Shown one piece after another: positions 1 through 10,429 of a DNA stretch of 64,000 nt (positions within the stretch are counted from its first letter, which is position 1; each line of letters begins with the position of its first letter). The notes beneath the pieces were generated by a model. That model was given only the letters and a program-made list of their open reading frames with translations. It made no database searches and had not been told where the DNA came from. This DNA is from Litoditis marina (lineage: Eukaryota; Nematoda; Chromadorea; Rhabditida; Rhabditidae): the NCBI GenBank assembly GCA_964036275.1, contig OZ038437.1, positions 11,910,733 through 11,974,732 of the forward strand, read 5' to 3'. A program made the position numbers and the translations under genes.

Positions 1-233
1 CTGTGCTATTGACTGACAGTATACAAACTACAAACTGCAACTAGGATCGATATTTTGAGAGCAACGGGTTTCTATCATGACGAGGGATTGCGAGCGGGTC
101 AGTTTTTACTAAAGTACAGATATTCAGAAATACAATGTCTTTGTAGTTTGTATCCCAGTTTGGATCAAACTACAAGTACGTACAACTGAGGTCGAGGAGG
201 AGTAGCAGGTCAACTTTTCCCAGGAATTTTGTG

Positions 234-357
234 TTAAAGAAGGACGATTATGTGGACCAATCCCGTTACATCGGTCCTTTAAACTGCAATTGAAAAATAT
301 ATTGCGGTTTAAAGGACTGAAGAGTTGCGATTGGACCACATAATCGTCCTTCTTTAA
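234..357. mobile_element. Foldback MITE with TTAA flanks, inside an exon remnant
   Basis: The two arms, AAGAAGGACGATTATGTGG and its complement, flank a short loop, and TTAA stands at both ends (234-237 and 354-357), as for piggyBac-like insertion. Diverged copies lie at 17539-17649 and 25495-25580. Confidence 0.7.
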
Positions 358-484
358 ACGATACATTTCGATCAGACATGCTGTGTTTGTAGTTTCATCA
401 CCCTGCCCCTCAGAACAAGTAAGGTAGATCATTTCGAAGACACCGGGTGGTCCGTTGAATCTTAATCTTACACAGGAGGATTTT
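358..484 (-). pseudogene. Degenerate sixth exon of GNAT-like copy A
   Basis: On the minus strand this stretch reads SSCVRLRFNGPPGVFEMI, matching SSCVRFEGQPVAFEMI of exon 6 in copy B. The phase fits if the weak acceptor TTAGAG at about 485 is used. After that the similarity is lost and the reading frame enters the foldback element at 234-357. The RKKGLG-type CoA loop present in copy B is not seen. Confidence 0.45.
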
Positions 485-535
485 CTCTAACAACTATGGT
501 AATTAGTGAAGTCACGCTACCGAATGTTACTGCTA

Positions 536-660
536 GAAGTAATTTGAATAGTCACATAAAGTGAGCATTCCATATAGGACTCTTTCATTGCACGTTTCTG
601 AGTTCTGTTGTGTTTGAAATGTTTCATGTGACTGTGCGATTGACCAACAGTGTAATGACA
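536..660 (+). mobile_element. MITE family 3, copy
   Basis: About 125 bp beginning near AATAGTCAC and ending near GATTGACCAACAGT. Further copies lie at 4462-4593, 9192-9320 and 31272-31398, with fragments at 1-25, 3865-3920 and (inverted) 19163-19215. All share a GTGCACT/CATTGCACGT core and a TTTCACGTGACT block. Confidence 0.6.
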
Positions 661-662
661 AG

Positions 663-905
663 AGCTATAGTTCCAATCATTCCCACTGAGACCTCGGCAA
701 CGTGCCAACTAAATTCTAAGACGGCTTTTTAACACCTTAATGTTTCTCAAAACACTTAAATTTTCTCTGAGCCGTAGTTGAGCACTGTTGTAGTACGTGG
801 GTGAAAATTCTTTTCGTCGAACATTTTATTTCGACAAATATAATCATTTGAAATTTCGTTGGCACGCTGCCAAAGTCTCAGTGGGAATGGCGAAAACTAT
901 ATATT
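663..905. mobile_element. MITE family 5, diverged copy just after exon 5 of GNAT copy A
   Basis: The ends read TATAGTTCC...CATTCCCACTGAGAC and, inverted, TATAGTTTTCGCCATTCCC. The terminal TATAGT starts a few bases inside the intron after the donor at 910. Better copies lie at 12002-12231, 28347-28583 and 28670-28900. Confidence 0.5.
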
Positions 906-910
906 CTCAC

Positions 911-3292
911 CTCGTCTGCTCCACTTCTCCTGGACCACAGTGCACCCAGGTTTTAGTGATCAGCTCAGAGTCTTCTACCGACGAATTTCCTGAAAACAAC
1001 CAACCAGAATCCGTCGTAGTTGTTCGTCAGAAACAGGGAAAACGTGAAAAGTTACGTGAAAAAGCTGCTCTTCATAGGTTTTATCCATCTGTTTTTCAAG
1101 TCTCGAATTCAATCTAATATTTGTGCTAACGTGAACTAAAATACAACATAATTTCGCATGTTTCCACACGTTACACGTTGTTTTTCATTCACTTTTCATA
1201 ATCTCATATCAGAATCGATTGCGACAACTATTGACTTTTCCAAGAACATTCACTTGATTAGAATAGACAGATAGTTCTTCAATCAAATTTTATGAATCGC
1301 AATAAAAACGAAAAGACTATACCTAACACATATCCCTCCGGCAGGGGCGGCAACGTCATTTTGGTCACTTTTTCTCTTTGAGATTCGTTCATGTAATATT
1401 GGAATGACGGATATTCGGCGTATTTCACGTCTTTCACGTCCGTTTTGTAGAACTCGACTATCTGCAACATGCATTGTGTGAAAAATGATCAAATTTTAGT
1501 TGTAGTTTGATCTTGATACATATTTTTACATATTTATTCATTCACTTCGCTTCGTTACGAGGCGGTGTTCATCATACATGTCACAGATCTTTGTAGCAGC
1601 AGTTTCTAATATGGTCTTGGTCCCTTTTCTTCATAGAAGTCTTCATCGTGGACTATCGAATGCTCTGTTGGTGTTGGCATTGATCCAGTGACATGCGAGA
1701 AACTTCTTGGAGGGAAGGAGAAGAGAACTACTTGTGAACATATATTCCTGTCATCATCATACATATCACAGATCTTTGTAGCAGCAGCTTCTTGTAAGGT
1801 CTTGGTCCCTTTCCTTCATAGAATACCTCATGGTGGACTTGATATAAACCATAAATTACGAATTTCGACCGAGAATTAATCCTGACCAGCTACAGTGTAG
1901 CATACATCGTATATAGTGTCTGTTTTGCCCATAAAGACAGCAGAGGGTTCGATTGACTGAGTGATGCGGGGCGAGCGGTCTTTGAATACTTGACAACAGT
2001 TGAGAGAGTGTGTAGATCAATGAAACGCAGACTGGCTGGCCCCTCGCCAAACCCCGCTCCGTACCAAATCGATGGTACGGTGTTCACAACAGTTTGAGAA
2101 ATCCAAAATGACCAAACTGCTTATGATAATGTCATTTTTTCGTTACTGTTTCAGGCGTACGTTACACAAAAAATGCTGTTCTTATCGATAAAATCGGTGT
2201 TTCACGCCAAGTAGATCGAAACACGTTTTGTTTATTATTAAACTGAAAACTATAAAAAACCAACCGCGTCAGTGAAACATTGTTCAGCGGCCATCAGATG
2301 TCTCTTTGATCCATCCAACATATTGAACCTTGTCGCGAACAACTTATAGCCGATCATGAAATCAGCGGCGTTAAAGGCACCGTCACACGAGAACATCGAG
2401 TACGAACTGGAAATTACATGATCAAAAAGGATCCTGAGGCAGAATTCAAAAGTATCCCAGCGCCTATAGATGAAATTACACAAGTAAAACAGTAGCCGAG
2501 AAGTTTGTACATCATACGGAAAAGGTTTACACGTGTGACACTGACTATTCAGTAGATTTTGCCAGGCAACTTGAATATCGAGAGAATTCGCTCTAGTGAG
2601 TGACCAAATCTCAATTGTAGTTTGATCCATTAACGAATAGATAACGATTCTGGACCAAAAATTAAGGGATCAAATACAAATAAAGCGGGATATTTATGAT
2701 GACATACACCGTATTTGGAAAGAACGAAGTCTATACTGTGTCACAAAATGTATATCACCGACTTACCTGTGAGGAAAAGTAGTTTTGAGAGGTTGTGAGA
2801 CATTGGATACTGTTGCATATGGCCCTAGACAATGAAAATGAAAAATCAATAACTTACCAAATATATGTATTCCTACTGTGTCCGTACCAATAAGTTGTAC
2901 CATCGAATTGCAAGGAAAACATGTCGAACGTAGCACTAGGAAACGTGTTGTTTATCTGAAATGGCACATCACAAATTATCTCACACATGAAGCACAACAT
3001 TTTATCTTTCTTTTTAATCTACTCCAAAATATACTATTTTTGTTCGCTCTCTCTTATGCAAATCTATACAGTGTATGTTGGATCATCTCACTGTGTGTAG
3101 AAGAAAACTTTTTTAAACTTCAATTTAACATTTTTAAACCTCAATTCAAGTATTACTGTCGTTTTTAAAGTTCCACTTCACGCTCACCTTGTTGTACAAG
3201 TAGTGATAGAAAAACAAATGACGTGGCTGTTCCGCAAACTTCTTCAAAGTTTTTCCGAGATCCGGAAAGTTTTCGTTCAGTTCCAAACGCAT
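911..3292 (-). CDS. GNAT / glycine-N-acyltransferase-like gene, copy A (partial, probably broken)
   Basis: Five exons fit together in frame on the minus strand: 3188-3292, 2858-2955, 2265-2406, 1323-1461 and 911-989, with lengths of 105, 98, 142, 139 and 79 nt. These are exactly the lengths and phases of exons 1-5 of copy B. The start ATG (3292-3290) lies 7 nt after a TATAG acceptor, compatible with a spliced or trans-spliced leader. Exon 4 ends in the motif LPPLPEGYVLG and exon 5 carries DSELITKTWVH, both typical of the region before the acetyl-CoA fold in GLYAT-like enzymes, which transfer acyl groups from acyl-CoA to small amines. Exon 6, which should hold the CoA-binding motif, is recognisable only as a fragment (358-484) that runs into a foldback element. 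No final exon was seen, so this copy is either a pseudogene or continues differently outside the window. Family assignment is inferred from motifs. Confidence 0.6.
1530..1850 (-). repeat. Direct duplication of a dispersed short repeat
   Basis: Two copies about 185 bp apart (about 1568-1655 and 1753-1843) share the block CACAGATCTTTGTAGCAGCAG followed by GTCTTGGTCCCTTTTC and CATAGAA. The same repeat occurs in the other orientation at 13997-14090 and 46596-46680, where it contains GATCTGTGAC and CGTAACGAAGC. Confidence 0.55.
1905..2105 (+). mobile_element. MITE family 4, copy 1
   Basis: About 200 bp containing GCAGAGGGTTC, GATGCGGGGCGAGCGGTC and ATCGATGGTACGGTG. A near-identical copy is at 20999-21188 and a partial inverted copy at about 12885-12970. 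It lies in intergenic or intronic sequence of GNAT copy A. Confidence 0.55.
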
Positions 3293-3949
3293 TGTGGCTC
3301 TATAAATAACAATTCAAAAAGAAAAAAGACAGAAAATAAGAGTGTTGATACATATTGCGGGGCGAAATCCCGGCGCTCAGTCGCTTTGAAGCTAATCACT
3401 GAATTTAAGCTGTACTAAGTTATAATTGCGTCTCTCACACTTGAGAATACACACACACTTCGGGAATCACGAAGTCATTAGTTAGGTCACGCACATTAAA
3501 ATCAATAAATACAGAAAATCCTGATTCACGTTTATCCTAAAACACTGACGTATGAAAACTACTTGTGCAATTGTGAAATTCGAATACAATTAGAGTGACG
3601 TGGCAGTGGATTTCTCAGGCTGTTATTACGTGTTTATTCTTCTTTGGTTTTCTGGAAAAAAAAAACGTGCTAGACGCAATAGAAAACACCTATCAAGAAA
3701 AATCGATGACCTTTAGCGGGATGTTAGACAAGCACTTAAAATAAAAAGCCGCCACCCCGTCTAAGATTTGCGGCATACTTAACATTGTTATTCTCTATGA
3801 CGATTACAAGAGATTTATTCACTCTTATTTGTTTTAGTTATTCATCAAATTCACACGCTATACTGGGAGTAAATTGAATAGTCGCGTAAATTTAGCATTC
3901 TAATGAGGAATCGTTTTTCTCGACCAGTGGAGGGGGGGGGGGGGGCAGT

Positions 3950-4193
3950 TCTATAGTCTGTTTCACCAATCGATGTACTCCTACAGTAATCCGCCAATTA
4001 TTCAAGGGGGTGTTTTCTAATTAAAAAGTCAATACTTTGGTTTTAAATTTTCAGAGTCAGTAGTAGTCAACATGCAGAAGACACTATCAACATTTTGAGG
4101 ACTTCTGAATACGCTAATATACCAAACTTTGACCTGGAAGAGATGGCAGATTACTGTAGAAGGTTATAAGTGGGTGGAACAAACTATACACCA
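3950..4193 (+). mobile_element. MITE family 1, copy 1
   Basis: About 240 bp starting TATAGTCTGTTTCACC and ending GGTGGAACAAACTATA, so the termini form a short imperfect inverted repeat with TA at each end. Copies 2 and 3 are at 8953-9193 and 20759-20996. The interior is highly alike, including ATGCAGAAGACACTAT. No coding capacity. Confidence 0.75.
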
Positions 4194-5180
4194 CTTTTCA
4201 ATAGTTTATGAGGGGAATGAAACAGATAGGGAAGACTTACCACCACCGTCGGTCAAAAAATAAGTAAAAATAGCATCGCTGAGACTTCATGGCAGACTAA
4301 AACTCGGGAACTGTTTTACGTGTTTCCCAAAGTCCTTACCGTGATGGAATGTTGGAATAAAAATGAACTTTCTAGTAGTTACTGCTCTGAAGAATAATTA
4401 GGGGAAAACTAATATAAGTGCTACGTTTTGCCTTTATTCCATAAGCTGGGGCAATTGTTCATACTAGAAGTATATGGAAGATTCACGTAAAGTTAGCATT
4501 CTAATGAGGAATCGTGCACTTTGTCATTGCACGTGCCTGAGTTCTGCTGTGTTTAACATGTTTCACGTGACTGTGCGATTGACTAACAGTATACACCTAT
4601 ACGTTTGAATACAATACAGAAGTAGTTGTTTTAATTATTTGTGTCTTTTTTTTTGTGAAACAGCAAATAGTCGTTCAAGTGTAATGGATTTCAAATAGAA
4701 CAAAGTGTGATAAACGAAAAACAATGACCTTTGCCGGAGTGGGGGGGGGGGGGGGGTGTTAGACAAGCGCTTAGCAAAAAGCCGCAGCTCAATACTTTAT
4801 GACGTATAGAATGCTCATTGTTTTGTATCTTAATAATGTTCGAAATATTTGGTAAAACGGATGAATTCTCGAATTCAGCTCATGAACAATGAACGCTAGA
4901 TGATTCAATAATGATTAATCTTTTGTGCGCTGGTAATCGCACTCTATCAGCAAAGTTATGTTAACAAAAATATAGATTCGAAACAATATTAAGACCGGAA
5001 ATTCGAAACACTACAAAAAATGATCTTGAAAGAAAGTACCAAACTTTTTATGAGAAATATATGTAAAGAATAGTAGAATATTATGATATTCATAACCTAC
5101 CGTGATCAAACTTTCGTCATATTTACAAAACTGACAAATAAACAAAACAACATCGTATTTACATAATATTTATGACCTAC

Positions 5181-5277
5181 CTTTTGTCTGAACTCCCTCT
5201 TGCACTATTGAATTGACCTTGAAACCGGCACCTAGCCAGCTGTGATAAGATTCTATGCGAGCGGGACAAGTACATAT
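5181..5277 (-). other. Isolated exon-like segment of unknown gene
   Basis: A 97-nt open segment with a TTTCCAG acceptor and AAAG|GTAGGT donor encodes ESYHSWLGAGFKV. It resembles the end of a GNAT fold, but its phase fits neither neighbouring GNAT gene. It could be a relic exon or belong to an unresolved gene. Confidence 0.25.
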
Positions 5278-5679
5278 CTGGAAATGATTTCTGGTCCAGG
5301 CCCCGCCCCTAAGATAATATATGAATAACTTTCTCTCTTTCTCTAACTCTCTCTCTTTCTCTGTTCTCTCTCTCTCTCATTCTCTCTGTCATTCTCTCTC
5401 TCTATCTGTTCGTTCCTGTAGTTCTTCACAGTCTCTCTCTCTCTCTCTCTCTAGTCCTACCCTAAGATAGTACAATAATAACTTTCTCTCGTTCTCTACC
5501 TCTCTACTGTTCTCTCTATCTCTCGTTTACATTTTCTGAGAGTGAAAAGAGAACATAACGAGAAACTGACCGTTTTTTGACATGAATTGATTAGAAATGA
5601 ATTTGGCATCAGCTTTTAGAGTTTTCAGGACAGTTAGACGTGTTTCGACCCTCAGAGTCATTTTAGAGTCATTAAAGTG

Positions 5680-5790
5680 AAAGTCATTCAAAAGTAAAAG
5701 TCATTCAAAAGTAAAAGTCATTCAAAAGTAAAAGTCAGTCAAAAGTAAAAGTCCTTCAAAAGTAAAATTCATTCAAAATGAAAGTCATTA
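5680..5790 (+). repeat. 17-bp tandem repeat, about six copies
   Basis: The unit AGTCATTCAAAAGTAAA is repeated with a few changes in the last copies. It is flanked by partly complementary sequence (TTTTAATGACTTTCA near 5898), so the whole stretch may fold back. Confidence 0.8.
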
Positions 5791-6160
5791 ACTCACTTTT
5801 AGTCTAAATTTAAAAATTACAAAAATTTTGTAAAGTTTATTTCGGACTCTCGAACTGTTTTTAAAGTGAATGAGTTACATTTTTAAATGATTTTCTTTTT
5901 AATGACTTTCAATTCTGAATTACTTGTTCTGGTTGCCTGAAAGATCAGAGCTGGCGGTAAATAAATATTATTCGAACAAAACCCATGAGGCCACCAAGGA
6001 CTTATATTGCTTTAGTTAGACTTCGTGACACACACCCTCTCTTCCCTCCCTCTCTCTCTCTGTCTGTCTGTCTATCTCTTTTCTCTATTTCTCTCCCCAT
6101 CATCATTTTCTCTCTCTCTTTATTCTCCCGCTTGTTGAGAAGTCTTCCAACCAGTAAAGT

Positions 6161-9100
6161 TTATTCATCTACACCAATGTACAACACAACCACAATCGTA
6201 TCTGACCCATCGTCATTTTTAGCTTTGGTCCAGAGTTCAGATTTTTCCGCAGACGCGATGACGAATTCGTTAAAAGTTTCAATGCACTTGAACGGCAGGA
6301 TGTTGTTCCTGGAAAAACATAACTTCCTTAACAAATTATATGGTGCGAAAACACACACAACTCGACTTGACTCGAAAAAAATTTCGAAAATGTTCGAGTA
6401 GAGTCGAACTCGAAACTTGAAAACTCGGTTTCTGTTCAAACTCGAAATTTTCCGAACCTATACGAGTGTTAATCACGAGAAGTTGGGAACGGTAGCAGAT
6501 GTGTCATCACTAATACACTTCTGGACCAAATCCGTTTCAACAATCGCGCCGAAACCTTTTTTTTATGTTCTTTATTGAAGAACAGATTCACGTAGGTAAC
6601 GTGAAACATGAACCACCCACACACTCTCGGTGAGTAACACACTTTATACATTTCTTGACCAAATCCAACACAACAATCGTGGGAAGACTCTTTACTCAGT
6701 TTTTTCTCAAAAAAATTCCTTTATTTCTGTCCCTTGCCGAAATCGAACCTGCCAGCAAAAGTTTCGTAGCAGGGCGCAAACCACTGCGCTACTTGTTATC
6801 GAAGACATGTGTGCGTGCACAGCGGAAAGTGAGATATACAGTGCCCTTCCGCCTTTCCGTTGGCGACGACTATATCAACTGGTTCACGTAGATAAAGTGA
6901 GGCGTAAAATAATTCTTATAACCTTTTAAACGTTTCCTTCAGTTTCCTACCTTATACACTTTTTGACCAAATCCAACTCGACACTCGTACCGAGACCTTT
7001 TTTTCTGTGTTCTTTCATGACAAACAGGTGGTTCATGTAGCCGGTGTGGTCTATCATTTCAAAGGCAACCGGCTGGCCTTCGAACCGGACACAGGACGAA
7101 GGAAAAGCGGCCAGTTTCATGCTGAAATGAAATATCTTATTATATTATGAAAGATAGTTACATTAATACAATAATTTGAGTATTGTAGTATCAAAATATA
7201 TTTGTGTTATTTTCCCGAACCGAATACAGGAGGAAAAGCGGCCAGTTTTATGCAAAACACGTGCTTTTATACGTGACAGATTAAATATAATTCAAAAATT
7301 TTGAGTGTTCGAGAAGTGACTTTTAGCATACAAAGTATTTTAATTGAAGCTACAGTCTTTTGTCACGTTGAATTGAACTACCAGTAGTTAGAAACAATGT
7401 TTAAGGAGTGACTAAGCCATCGTTTCACCACCCTATCAATAATCAGTTTGATCTCAAAACATGAAGCGCCTCCTGTTTTAACATTAGTTATTCGGAGTAG
7501 GGAATAATGAAAACATAGCGTATAGTCCTCTGAAGAACCGCTGCAACTCAAAATACCGGACTCGCCAGTTTTGCAACTTAAAATACCGGAGTCAGCCAGA
7601 TGTCGCCTGTACTGTTTGAAATTTATTAAGAGATGCAGGCTAAATCTACACCAGTATGTAGGTCTGCCTCCGGTATTTTAGGCTGCCAGCGTTTTCACAG
7701 AACTATACTCCAGGTTTGACTCGACTCACCGTGTCTGTGGTACCTCCCTCGGTTCGGCGTGAGTCCATGTACCGGTTATAACCTCGGCATCGTGGGCGGT
7801 GGCACTACCTTCAAACATTTATGCTGAATTATGATTTGTAATCGAGAAAGAAATTTATTCATACTGTTGTTTTAATCTTGTAGGGTGGTTCTGTCGTTGT
7901 ACTGAACACATTATGAGTTCAAACTTTTCGATAGATTCGATAACAAAAATCATAATAAGTTAAACGGAAGTCTCCAAAACCTTATTTTCTGACAGCTTTA
8001 TCATAAGAAAGCCAGGATATTACTCAAACAAACGTGATTTAGTCCCAGTGAGATGATGTAGTTCACAGACACGCGACAGAAAAATATACTTGATAAAAAC
8101 GGAGCGTTTTGAATAAAAAATTGAATTAAAATATAATTTTGAAGCACATACCTAGTTTGTATTGCTGCGGTAGTTTGGGCAGTGGTACGTTTCCAGCCAT
8201 TTTTCTCTGTTTCTCTGTCATATAAAACTTTTTCATTGGATGTTGAGTGGCTACGAAACCAACTGCGTGGGTTTGAAAGGAGCGGTGAATCTGTAAACAT
8301 GTTACTGAGTCACGTGAGAACGTGATACACAAGACATAACTAGATTTTAAGTTGCTTCACGTGTTTTAGATGTTTTCCAATAAAGAAAACATGGAAACGA
8401 GTAGTTTGTACATTCGAACTATGAAAATGTTAGAAAAGAAAACACGTGGAAACGTGTGAAAAAAAAACGTGAAAATTGCTAGCATGTTGTTTCATGTGGT
8501 TTTCGGACCAGTTACACGCCGCAAAAGAATCGGTTTGTCTCTCGTTAAAAGTTTGATTTACACTTTATAGTGCTTTTAGTAGACCTCAATTTATTTGAAG
8601 ACCCAAGTGTGCTTTTTTATTTTTCAGCTCGCATTTGAAGTATCAAAATTTTGTAACAAACCTAATCGTTTGATCCAACATTTTACAAAAACGTTCTCAC
8701 CTCATCGATAAAGCATTTCTCTCCTACAAAAAGGATTGGTCGCAAATCTTCAAAAAAATCGAGAGTTAGGGCAAATTGCTCAAAACCTTTTGCGAAATTG
8801 TCAGCTTTGAAGACGCCGTCACAAGCTGAATAACAGGAGGGTCTGTAAATATTATTATTAATTTTGAGAATAATAAGTCTTCCAATTAAGTTGTTAATTT
8901 CAATAAGAATACACATCGGACGGCGTACCGATCCCGCAAACAAACGCATGAGATATATAGTCTGTTTCACCAATCGATGTGCTCTCACAGTAATCCGTCA
9001 ATTATTCAAGAGGGGGTTTTTTAATGGAAAAGTCATCACTTGGGTTTTAAATTTCCAGAGTTAGTAGTAGTAAACATGCAGAAGACACTATCAACATTTT

Positions 9101-10223
9101 GAGGAGTTCTGAATACGCTTTATACCAAACTTTGACCTGGAAGTATTAGCAGATTACTGTAGAGGGTTATAAGTGGGTGGAACAAACTATACTAGAAGTA
9201 AGATGAATAGTCATGTGAAGTCAGCATTCTGATTAGAAATCATGCACTTTGTCCTAGCACGTTTCTGAGTTAAGTTGTGTTTAAAATCTTTACGTGACTG
9301 TGAAATTGACTTACAGTATACCTCATGCGCTATATCTCACGAACTTCTGATAATATTTCTTTGATTGCTATGCTTGTGAGCTCATGAGTAGCTCATGAGG
9401 TATCTCATGAGCAACTCATATGAACTTCACATGAGATGGAAGAGATTATCACGCCGCCCGTCCAATCGAAACTGAATGGCGTCGTTGGAAGCTTAAAGGA
9501 GGACAGAATGGAAAGCTAGTTTAGGTACCCTGGGGTACCAAAACTTAACAATGCGCGCGCCAAAACACACTTAACATATGAACCGTATGCAAAACAGGTT
9601 TGTTAGTTTAAGTTGAAAAAGTAAATATCAGTTTCTCTTGAGCAGATCTTCCATATAAACTCTCCTCTCTGTCCCCCTTCGAACTAAATTCTCGAAAAAG
9701 AGAAAATAAAAACTAACTTTATGTACTTGTTGTCCTTGTATGCGTAATAATACGTTGTTTCATCTTTTACATAGGAATATAGGTACAAACTGGTGTATGG
9801 AAAGAGGTTGTGAATCTAAAACACTACACTATTCTTCGGAAACCGTTTTTCATATTATGTTGACATATACAAAGTGCTAAGATATCATAGAGTAAAATAG
9901 TTTATTAGTGATTCAACACGTAACTTCGTTATCGGTGACACTCAAACGAAGAAAAGAAGAGAAAATTACAACAGGCAAAAAACATGTTGAGAGCTGTTTT
10001 GCCCAAAAAATACAAGGAAATTTCAGCAGAACGGTTTCTTCACAAATTTGAAAACAAAAAAGTCTCTAAAAGCTGGTCATTTTATTATTTTGATTATAAC
10101 AAAATAACAACACCTTACCTCATTGTAAATCGAATGGTAGATGAATCCAAAACGCTGAACATCGTACATATCGTGCATAATATTCGTCAAATCCTCAATT
10201 TCGTTGTGAACTCTCAATACCAT
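6161..10223 (-). CDS. GNAT / glycine-N-acyltransferase-like gene, copy B
   Basis: Seven exons join in perfect phase: 10119-10223, 9718-9815, 8701-8842, 8152-8290, 7730-7808, 6951-7121 and 6161-6308, giving 882 nt and about 293 residues, the usual size of GLYAT-type enzymes. Family members use acyl-CoA to acylate glycine or other small amines. Residues about 150-180 read LPKLPQQYKLG then DAEVITGTWTHAEP. Exon 6 holds the GNAT core, SSCVRFEGQPVAFEMID and the acetyl-CoA loop HRKKGLGTSVELDLVKKC. Exon 7 has LPFKCIETFNEFV and a terminal SELWTKAKND block. The ATG lies 8 nt after a TTTTTCCCAG acceptor, so a leader splice is likely. The stop TAA overlaps an AATAAA, and another AATAAA (minus strand) is near 5840. 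The exact substrate cannot be read from sequence. Two decayed copies of the end of exon 6 lie in the last intron. Confidence 0.8.
6485..6590 (-). pseudogene. Duplicated GNAT exon 6 remnant, copy 1
   Basis: On the minus strand, VNLFFNKEHKKK is followed, after a one-base frame change in an A8 run, by GFGAIVETDLVQK. This parallels HLFVMKEHRKKGLGTSVELDLVKK of the intact exon at 6951-7121. The A run is one base short of an open frame. Confidence 0.6.
6640..6720 (-). pseudogene. Duplicated GNAT exon 6 remnant, copy 2
   Basis: The minus strand carries GGATTTGGTCAAGAAATG, matching GATTTGGTCAAAAAGTGTAT of the intact exon end and the equivalent segment of remnant 1. The upstream half is unreadable. 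The distance to remnant 1 is about 120 bp. Confidence 0.5.
6735..6890 (-). repeat. tRNA-like repeat (family 2 element)
   Basis: On the minus strand an A-box-like TAGCGCAGTGGTTTGCGC is followed by a B-box-like GCAGGTTCGATTTCGGC. The element end TATAGTCGTCGCCAACGG lies near 6870, inverted. It is a mobile-element copy in the GNAT B last intron, not a functional tRNA gene. Confidence 0.6.
8953..9193 (+). mobile_element. MITE family 1, copy 2
   Basis: It has the same termini (TATAGTCTGTTTCACC and GGAACAAACTATA) as the copy at 3950-4193. A family 3 MITE follows at once (9192-9320), the two sharing the junction TATA. Confidence 0.75.
9330..9470. repeat. TCATGAG-rich inverted segment
   Basis: Repeated CTCATGAG and GGTATCTCATGAG blocks end with GATTATCACGCCGCC. 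This resembles the end of the 380-bp element at 25617-25997 and is probably a truncated relative. Confidence 0.4.
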
Positions 10224-10429
10224 ATTTTTGCCTGGGAAAAAAGCATAACTTTGTATATATTGCCTAGATTTGGAAACTTTGGGAGCAGAAACATGCAACA
10301 AAATTACAAAGAATGAAATGTTACAAACATTACAAAAACTATAAAGCCGACAATATATAATAAATTATTCATACAATAGATGAAATACAACAATATGAAA
10401 ATATTAGAGCATGAGAACTAAAATGGTTA

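Larger units (their letters stand above)
3300..6160. other. Intergenic stretch between the two GNAT-like genes
   Basis: This stretch holds MITE copies (3950-4193 and 4462-4593), poly-G runs at about 3932 and 4741, CT-rich microsatellite at 5320-5530, and the 17-bp tandem repeat at 5680-5790. Apart from the isolated exon-like segment at 5181-5277, no coding exon could be supported. Confidence 0.5.

Noticed and set aside
1305..1323. GTATAGTC donor of GNAT copy A exon 4 as a MITE end
   Set aside because: The following intron sequence does not match any MITE family seen here, so the resemblance may be chance.
2770..2832. 58-nt segment with good acceptor and donor in GNAT copy A
   Set aside because: Including it breaks the reading phase, whereas exons 2 and 3 join perfectly without it, as in copy B.
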